A DNA stretch of 64,000 bases from positions 60,741 to 124,740 of the forward strand of contig JBMYND010000005.1 of the NCBI GenBank assembly GCA_049597955.1, written 5' to 3'. The notes below the pieces were generated by a model. The model saw nothing but the letters and a program-made list of their open reading frames with translations, was not told the origin of the DNA and did not search any database. Origin of the DNA: JAYPAN01 sp049597955. GTDB lineage: Bacteria > Pseudomonadota > Alphaproteobacteria > RS24. The translations under genes were made by a program, and so were the position numbers. Position 1 is the first letter of the stretch, and each line of letters begins with the position of its first letter. This document shows positions 59,199-64,000 of this stretch, one piece after another.

Positions 59199-61811
59199 AT
59201 GGATTTGAACCGTTATACCAATCGCGTAAAAACACTTATCAATGACGCGCAAAATCTGGCTTTGTCCGGCAATCACACGCGGCTCGAAACTGTGCATTTT
59301 CTGGCGGCGCTGTTGAATGGCGACAAAATGCAGGGCGACAAGGATATGGCGGGCGCTATTTTGCGCGCTGCCGGTGGCGATATTGGCGCGCTTGAAAGCG
59401 CAACGCGCGCCGCTTTGGGGCGTTTGGCTGTGGCGCAAAATGTGCCGCAATTGAGCTTGGCGCCGGAAACCGCCAAAATGTTCGCCGATGCTGAAAAGCT
59501 GGCGCAAAAGGGCGGCGACAGTTTTGTCAGCCTGGAAATTCTGTTGCAGGCCATGGCGGCAGGCAAACATGATGCGGCCAAGCTGTTGGCTGATTGCGGC
59601 GTCACCGGCGAAAAATTGGCGCAGACCATTGCCGATTTGCGCAAAGGGCGCACCGCCGACAGCGATATGGCCGAAGATGCCTATCAGGCTTTGCAGAAAT
59701 ATGCCCGCGATTTGACCGCCGATGCACAAGCCGGACGGCTTGACCCGGTAATTGGCCGCGATGAGGAAATCCGTCGCGCCATGCAGGTTTTGTCGCGCCG
59801 CACCAAAAATAATCCGGTGCTGATAGGCGAGCCGGGTGTCGGCAAAACGGCGATTGCCGAAGGGCTGGCCTTGCGGATTATTGACGGCGATGTGCCGGAA
59901 AGCCTGCAAGGCAAGAAATTGCTGGCTTTGGATATGGGGGCGCTGATTGCCGGTGCCAAATTTCGCGGTGAGTTTGAAGAACGTCTGAAATCGGTTTTGC
60001 AGGAAGTTACTGACGCGGCCGGACAGATTGTTTTGTTCATAGATGAAATGCACACTTTGGTTGGTGCCGGGGCAGGCGACGGGGCGATGGATGCCTCCAA
60101 TCTGCTGAAACCGGCTTTGGCGCGCGGTGAATTGCATTGCATTGGCGCGACCACTTTGGATGAATATCGCAAACATGTCGAAAAAGATGCGGCCTTGGCG
60201 CGTCGCTTTCAGCCGGTTTTCATCAGCGAGCCAAGCATTGAGGATGCGATTTCCATTCTGCGCGGGCTGAAGGAAAAATATGAATTGCATCACGGCGTGC
60301 GCGTCTCTGACAGCGCCATTGTTGCCGCCGCCAATCTGTCGCAACGCTATATTACTGACCGGTTTCTGCCCGATAAGGCGATTGATTTGGTCGATGAGGC
60401 GGCCAGCCGCTTGCGCATGCAGATTGACAGCAAGCCGGAAGAATTGGACGAGCTTGACCGGCGCATTGTGCAATTGAAAATTGAGCGCGAAGCGTTGAAA
60501 AAGGAAACCGACAAGGCATCCGCCGACCGGCTGGTCAAGCTGGAAAGTGAATTGGCCGGGCTGGAGGAAAAAGTCGCCGGTCTGACAGCGCGCTGGCAAG
60601 GCGAAAAAGACCGGCTGGCCGGCAGCCAAAAAGTTAAGGAACAGCTTGAGGCGGCGCGGCTGGAGCTGGAACAAGTGCAAAGGCGCGGCGAATTGGAACG
60701 CGCCAGTGAACTGGCCTATGGCATTATTCCGGCACTGGAAAATCAATTGGCCGAAGCCGAGCAGGTCGCGCAAGAGAGCGACCAAACCATGCTGGAAGAG
60801 GCGGTGACAGAAGACCATATTGCCGCCATTGTCTCGCGCTGGACCGGTGTGCCGGTTGAAAAAATGCTGGCCGGTGAGCGCGAAAAATTGCTGGCAATGG
60901 AAGATAATCTGCACCGCCGGGTGATTGGTCAAAATGCGGCCATTGAAGCCGTATCGCGCGCTGTGCGCCGCGCACGCGCCGGTCTGCAAGACCCGTCGCG
61001 GCCGATTGGCAGTTTTTTGTTTCTTGGCCCCACCGGGGTCGGCAAAACCGAGCTGACCAAGGCGCTGGCCGAGTTTTTGTTTGATGATGAAGCCGCCATA
61101 TGCCGGATTGACATGTCCGAATATATGGAAAAACACGCAGTCGCCCGCCTTATCGGCGCGCCGCCCGGCTATGTTGGGTATGAAGAAGGTGGCGCCCTGA
61201 CCGAAGCGGTGCGCCGGCGCCCCTATCAGGTCGTGCTGTTTGACGAGGTGGAAAAAGCCCATAATGATGTGTTTAACGTGCTGTTGCAGGTGCTGGATGA
61301 CGGGCGGCTGACCGATGGGCAGGGTCGCGTCGTCGATTTCCGCAATACGCTGATTATCCTGACGTCAAATCTGGGCGCGCATCATTTGGCGGCGCTGGAA
61401 GAAGGCGCGGCCGCCAATTCGGTGGAAAGCGAGATTATGGAAGACGTGCGCCAGCATTTCAGGCCGGAATTTTTGAACCGGCTGGATGAGATTATCCTGT
61501 TTGACCGGCTGCAAGCGGCGCAAATGGGGGATATTGTCGATATTCAGCTTGGCCGGTTGGAAAAATTACTGGCCGCGCGCAATATGCATATTGAGCTTGA
61601 TGAAGCCGCTCGTGACTGGCTGGCGATGCGCGGCTATGACCCGGTTTATGGCGCCCGCCCGTTAAAGCGGGTGATTCAGCGCGAGGTGCAAGACCGGCTG
61701 GCTGAGGAGATACTGGCCGGAAATCTCGGCGATGACAGCGATATTTTCCTGACCGTTGACGGCGACCGGTTGAGCATGAATGGCGGCCCCAATAAAACGC
61801 TGGTTCACTGA
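59199..61811 (+). CDS. clpB: ClpB ATP-dependent disaggregase
   Basis: An 870-residue Hsp104-type chaperone that pulls proteins out of aggregates with DnaK. The N domain (MDLNRYTNRVKTLINDAQNLALSGNHTRLETVHFL) has two ligand-binding repeats; the two AAA+ modules have Walker A GEPGVGKT and GPTGVGKT and Walker B segments around IVLFIDEMHTLVG and VVLFDEVEKAH; the coiled-coil M domain lies around residues 400-520. Start ATG 59199 has GGAGG six bases upstream. Heat induction is indicated by the sigma-32 promoter, and a T-rich terminator follows. Confidence 0.97.
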   Translation: MDLNRYTNRVKTLINDAQNLALSGNHTRLETVHFLAALLNGDKMQGDKDMAGAILRAAGGDIGALESATRAALGRLAVAQNVPQLSLAPETAKMFADAEKLAQKGGDSFVSLEILLQAMAAGKHDAAKLLADCGVTGEKLAQTIADLRKGRTADSDMAEDAYQALQKYARDLTADAQAGRLDPVIGRDEEIRRAMQVLSRRTKNNPVLIGEPGVGKTAIAEGLALRIIDGDVPESLQGKKLLALDMGALIAGAKFRGEFEERLKSVLQEVTDAAGQIVLFIDEMHTLVGAGAGDGAMDASNLLKPALARGELHCIGATTLDEYRKHVEKDAALARRFQPVFISEPSIEDAISILRGLKEKYELHHGVRVSDSAIVAAANLSQRYITDRFLPDKAIDLVDEAASRLRMQIDSKPEELDELDRRIVQLKIEREALKKETDKASADRLVKLESELAGLEEKVAGLTARWQGEKDRLAGSQKVKEQLEAARLELEQVQRRGELERASELAYGIIPALENQLAEAEQVAQESDQTMLEEAVTEDHIAAIVSRWTGVPVEKMLAGEREKLLAMEDNLHRRVIGQNAAIEAVSRAVRRARAGLQDPSRPIGSFLFLGPTGVGKTELTKALAEFLFDDEAAICRIDMSEYMEKHAVARLIGAPPGYVGYEEGGALTEAVRRRPYQVVLFDEVEKAHNDVFNVLLQVLDDGRLTDGQGRVVDFRNTLIILTSNLGAHHLAALEEGAAANSVESEIMEDVRQHFRPEFLNRLDEIILFDRLQAAQMGDIVDIQLGRLEKLLAARNMHIELDEAARDWLAMRGYDPVYGARPLKRVIQREVQDRLAEEILAGNLGDDSDIFLTVDGDRLSMNGGPNKTLVH

Positions 61812-61824
61812 TTGCGGGTTGTTA

Positions 61825-61888
61825 GCGGCAGGCTTTTTCTTAGCGCCTACCGGCAAGCGGCAGGCTTTTTCTTAGCGCCTACCGGCAA
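61825..61888. repeat. 32-bp direct tandem duplication at the clpB/M23 3' ends
   Basis: A 32-base unit occupies 61825-61856 and again 61857-61888 without change, followed by a partial third copy from 61889. The unit contains the last seven codons and stop of the minus-strand M23 gene, so a second copy of that coding end sits just past its stop, and it contains the stem sequence of the clpB terminator. Confidence 0.8.
61845..61871 (+). terminator. Rho-independent terminator of clpB
   Basis: GCCTACC (61845-61851) and GGCAGGC (61859-61865) pair with one G-U around a seven-base loop, and TTTTT C TT follows at 61866-61873. It is 33 bases beyond the clpB stop and overlaps the stop codon of the convergent M23 gene. 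The sequence arises from the 32-bp duplication. Confidence 0.75.
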
Positions 61889-63317
61889 GCGGCAGGCTCT
61901 GCAAAACATTAAATTGGGCGGCCATATCCGCCATGCGGGCGCTGGTTGTCTCACGGGTTGCCGATAATGTTTGCAATTCAGCCGAATTTAATATCCGGCT
62001 GCGCGGCAATTCAATGGCGCGTGGATTGACCGGCTTTTTATTGTGCCAAACCTCATAATGCAGATGCGGGCCGGTCGCCAGACCGGTGGCGCCGACATAA
62101 CCAATCGTCTGTCCTTGACGCACTGTGCTGCCGCGCCGCGTATTGCCGGCAAAACGGCGCATATGGGCATAGACAGTGCGATAGCCATTGCGATGGCTTA
62201 TCGCCATATAATTGCCAAGCTCGGCATTTTTGCCACGTTCGACAATTTTTCCGTCACCGGCGGCAAAAATCGGCGTGCCGCGCGGGGCAGCAAAATCCAA
62301 TCCGCGATGCAGCCTTGTATAGCCGAGAATCGGGTGGCGGCGATAACCGAAGCGCGACGACAGCCGTGCCCCATCGACCGGCGTGGTCATCAGCAAACGG
62401 CCAATGCTGCGACCATTTTCGTCATAATAACCATGCCCGCCATCTGCGTGTTCCAGTCGCCAATAAGCGTGGCGGCGTCCGCGATTGGTCAGTGCGGCAA
62501 AAATAATCTCGCCTTCTTCAGCCAGTTCATTGGCCTCGTCAAAACGGCGCGTATAAAGCACTTCAAGCTGGTCGCCTTCGCGAATGTCACGCTGGAAATC
62601 AATGGCAAATGAAAACAGACGAATGAGTTCAACCACCAGCTTGGGTGCCATACCGCCATCGCGCCCGGCTTCATAGACCGAGCTGGTGACCAGTGAATCG
62701 GCCAGAAAATAACGGTCGGTCAGTGGCCGGTCTTGTTTAATGGCATGGAAGCGGTCATCGCCGGTGCGACGGATAATTATGCGCTGGCGCGCCACCGGGA
62801 TGAAATCAAAACCGGCAAAGCGGCCGGAACTGAAATTTTCCGTTTGCGCGCGCTCAATGTCAGCCGGCCATTCCCGATAGAGCCGGATTTCCTGGCCCGG
62901 TTGCAGGCGACGCGGGTCATAAATGCTGCGCAAAGTATCAAGCGCGGCATCGGCGGTCACCGGGTCTATATTTTGGCGCTCCAACAAACCGGCCAGCGTG
63001 TCGTTTTCGCGCAAGCTGCGGGTCTCAAAGCGGCGTTGCATGGGCGGCAGGGCCAATAATAATGGGCTTTGCGGCGCGGCACGCGGGGCTGGTTTGGCGC
63101 TCAGCGACGGCTCGCCCAATCGGGTATCCATAAACCCGTTCAGCAACCAAACCAGCAATAAGGCCATGGCGGCAAAAGCCAGTGTAAAGCGGCGGCGGGC
63201 GCGCTTGCGTCGCCGCGCCAGCCGCGACGGGCCGGGCGGGGGAGGCGTGTCCGGCTCAGGCGGGTAAAATGGCTCTTGTGCCTGTTTGTTAACACTGTCG
63301 AATGTCGAATCGGACAT
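61872..63317 (-). CDS. M23-family peptidoglycan metalloendopeptidase
   Basis: A 481-residue membrane-anchored protein. A basic N-terminus (RLARRRKRARRR) precedes a transmembrane helix at about residues 45-62 (FTLAFAAMALLLVWLLNGF); a LysM-like or linker part follows (RSLRENDTLAGLLERQNID, LRRLQPGQEI). The C-terminal M23 domain has the zinc sites HRGLDFAAPRGTPI and GPHLHYEVW. It cuts cross-links in peptidoglycan. ATG 63317 is chosen over the upstream ATG at 63329. Convergent with clpB, and its 3' end is tandemly duplicated. Confidence 0.93.
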   Translation of the reverse strand: MSDSTFDSVNKQAQEPFYPPEPDTPPPPGPSRLARRRKRARRRFTLAFAAMALLLVWLLNGFMDTRLGEPSLSAKPAPRAAPQSPLLLALPPMQRRFETRSLRENDTLAGLLERQNIDPVTADAALDTLRSIYDPRRLQPGQEIRLYREWPADIERAQTENFSSGRFAGFDFIPVARQRIIIRRTGDDRFHAIKQDRPLTDRYFLADSLVTSSVYEAGRDGGMAPKLVVELIRLFSFAIDFQRDIREGDQLEVLYTRRFDEANELAEEGEIIFAALTNRGRRHAYWRLEHADGGHGYYDENGRSIGRLLMTTPVDGARLSSRFGYRRHPILGYTRLHRGLDFAAPRGTPIFAAGDGKIVERGKNAELGNYMAISHRNGYRTVYAHMRRFAGNTRRGSTVRQGQTIGYVGATGLATGPHLHYEVWHNKKPVNPRAIELPRSRILNSAELQTLSATRETTSARMADMAAQFNVLQSLPLAGRR

Positions 63318-63470
63318 GCCGGAAGTCACTCATAATTGCATCAGCCTGTGCGCCGGAGCATTGGCCAATCCGGATTTGCTGTCAAGCATTGGGTTTTCGT
63401 ATTGCCAATTTGGCGAGAAAGCCCCGTATATGGTGGTATCAAGCCCGTCTTGTGCACAAGTTACGGTGTT

Positions 63471-63543
63471 TTCAAAAAAAAATACATTTTATTGGTTTTT
63501 TGTGAAAAAAGCCTTTGACAGGCATGGGGCAGGTGGATATACC
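63471..63543 (+). promoter_or_regulatory. rrn promoter with A/T-rich UP-like region
   Basis: TTGACA (63515-63520) and TATACC (63538-63543) are spaced by exactly 17 bases, a near-perfect rRNA-class promoter for an alphaproteobacterium. Directly upstream, 63471-63510 is almost all A and T tracts (TTTTCAAAAAAAAA, TTTTATTGGTTTTTTG), consistent with an UP element. It points to the right, into the leader at 63544-64000. Confidence 0.75.
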
Positions 63544-64000
63544 AGCGCTCACGTTCGCGGTGCATGAGTAACCCGGGCGTCACAGTTCGGGTGACCGCAA
63601 GCAGGGCTTATGCCCAAGGGTAAATGCTCAAAGCTAACTCTGAAAGGCTTGTGTTTAGTTGAGCGATGTGTCATAAATACTCATCCTTTAAGGCAGTCGA
63701 TTTTTGAACCGGCCACGCAGCCGGGTGGAAGTCGTCGCGCCTCAAAAGGTGTCTGGCCCGGTTTCGGGTGGGCAAGCTGTTTGACATGGTAGATATTGAA
63801 AGAGAAACGTGGACGGCGGTGTCCTGGCGGTCGGCTTATGCCGACACAGAACACGCAATCGACAATATGTTGACGTTCGCGTTTCGCCACTCCCATACTC
63901 GTGCCGATTTATCGGATTGGGTATGGAAGAGTGGGAACTCGTCAAGGCTCCTGGTGACAGGAGCCAACGAACGCAGAAACAGATTGTGACGATTGCTGGA
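63544..64000 (+). other. rRNA operon leader with boxA (16S expected beyond the right edge)
   Basis: This 457-base transcript leader has no open reading frame worth calling. At 63775-63787, AGCTGTTTGACAT resembles the boxA antiterminator (TGCTCTTTGACAT in the family), followed by GAGAAACGTGGACGGCGG, wording typical of alphaproteobacterial 16S leaders. GGCTCCTG-GTGA-CAGGAGCC at 63946-63965 is a perfect eight-base stem with a four-base loop. The mature 16S start is not reached within the window. Confidence 0.7.

Noticed and set aside
59121..61262. A 713-codon antisense open frame inside clpB
   Set aside because: clpB is complete on the plus strand; this frame is a by-product of its high-GC third positions.
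63781..63786. A second TTGACA in the rRNA leader, promoter-like
   Set aside because: It lies inside the boxA-like motif and has no -10 at the right distance; the -35/-10 pair at 63515-63543 is the promoter.

Overview
The window is a stretch of chromosome from an alphaproteobacterium of moderate GC content (judged by eye, not computed). The evidence is the gene families and their order: CobS/CobT cobaltochelatase next to a J-domain protein and BolA, an RpoH sigma factor, CarD, the nitrogen-PTS enzyme I (ptsP) downstream of lysC, an NDUFAF5-like methyltransferase divergent from comF, a DUF4167 protein, and a TTGACA-N17-TATACC promoter leading into an rRNA leader. I cannot place it below class level. 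I see no insertion sequence, prophage, integrase island or CRISPR array. Most of the window is core genome, but 3.0-16.9 kb is accessory in character and concerned with the cell envelope.

Region 1 (1-3.7 kb): the end of an alpha/beta hydrolase, a thiolase, a convergent small c-type cytochrome and FMN-binding oxidase, a small outer-membrane beta-barrel behind four tandem Shine-Dalgarno copies, and tRNA-Arg(CCU). Region 2 (3.9-16.9 kb): an orphan cysteine-rich prepilin-like protein, a small membrane protein, a TPR plus beta-barrel protein resembling Slam/type XI translocators, a 1003-residue FecR-domain surface protein, a TetR regulator with a 15-bp palindrome, and a TolC-type channel carrying an Ig/cadherin-like domain and a SPOR domain. 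Facing these is a three-gene operon of membrane-fusion proteins: plain HlyD, GAF-HlyD, and PqqD-like/M50 peptidase/HlyD. I read this as a candidate export and surface-display system with no ABC ATPase in sight; it is the least ordinary part of the window.

Region 3 (17.1-28.3 kb): an ankyrin protein and an M48 metalloprotease downstream of a dense GANTC cluster, rpoH, a CarD protein with a histone-H1-like tail, fdxA, a TerB-like protein, an S4-domain protein overlapping a SUV3-like helicase, acyl-CoA dehydrogenase plus thioesterase, and rpmB. Region 4 (28.3-40.2 kb): cobT, cobS, the J-domain protein and bolA, a CorC-type transporter overlapping aroB, aroK, a small membrane protein overlapping a large exported protein, xerD and accA.

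Region 5 (40.2-58.2 kb): epoxide hydrolase, secA divergent from a parvulin isomerase, then argJ-mutT, the methyltransferase, comF, a Nit-type amidohydrolase, ubiG, lysC, ptsP, a RodZ-like protein, ispG, prfA and prmC. Region 6 (58.2-64 kb): a structured leader and the DUF4167 gene, clpB behind a sigma-32 promoter, an M23 endopeptidase whose 3' end is tandemly duplicated into the clpB terminator, and an rrn promoter with boxA leader; the 16S gene is expected just past the right edge.

The heat-shock sigma gene rpoH and its likely target clpB are both present. Several groups (prfA-prmC, aroB-CorC, S4-helicase, GAF-HlyD/HlyD, argJ-mutT) overlap or nearly overlap and are probably translationally coupled.
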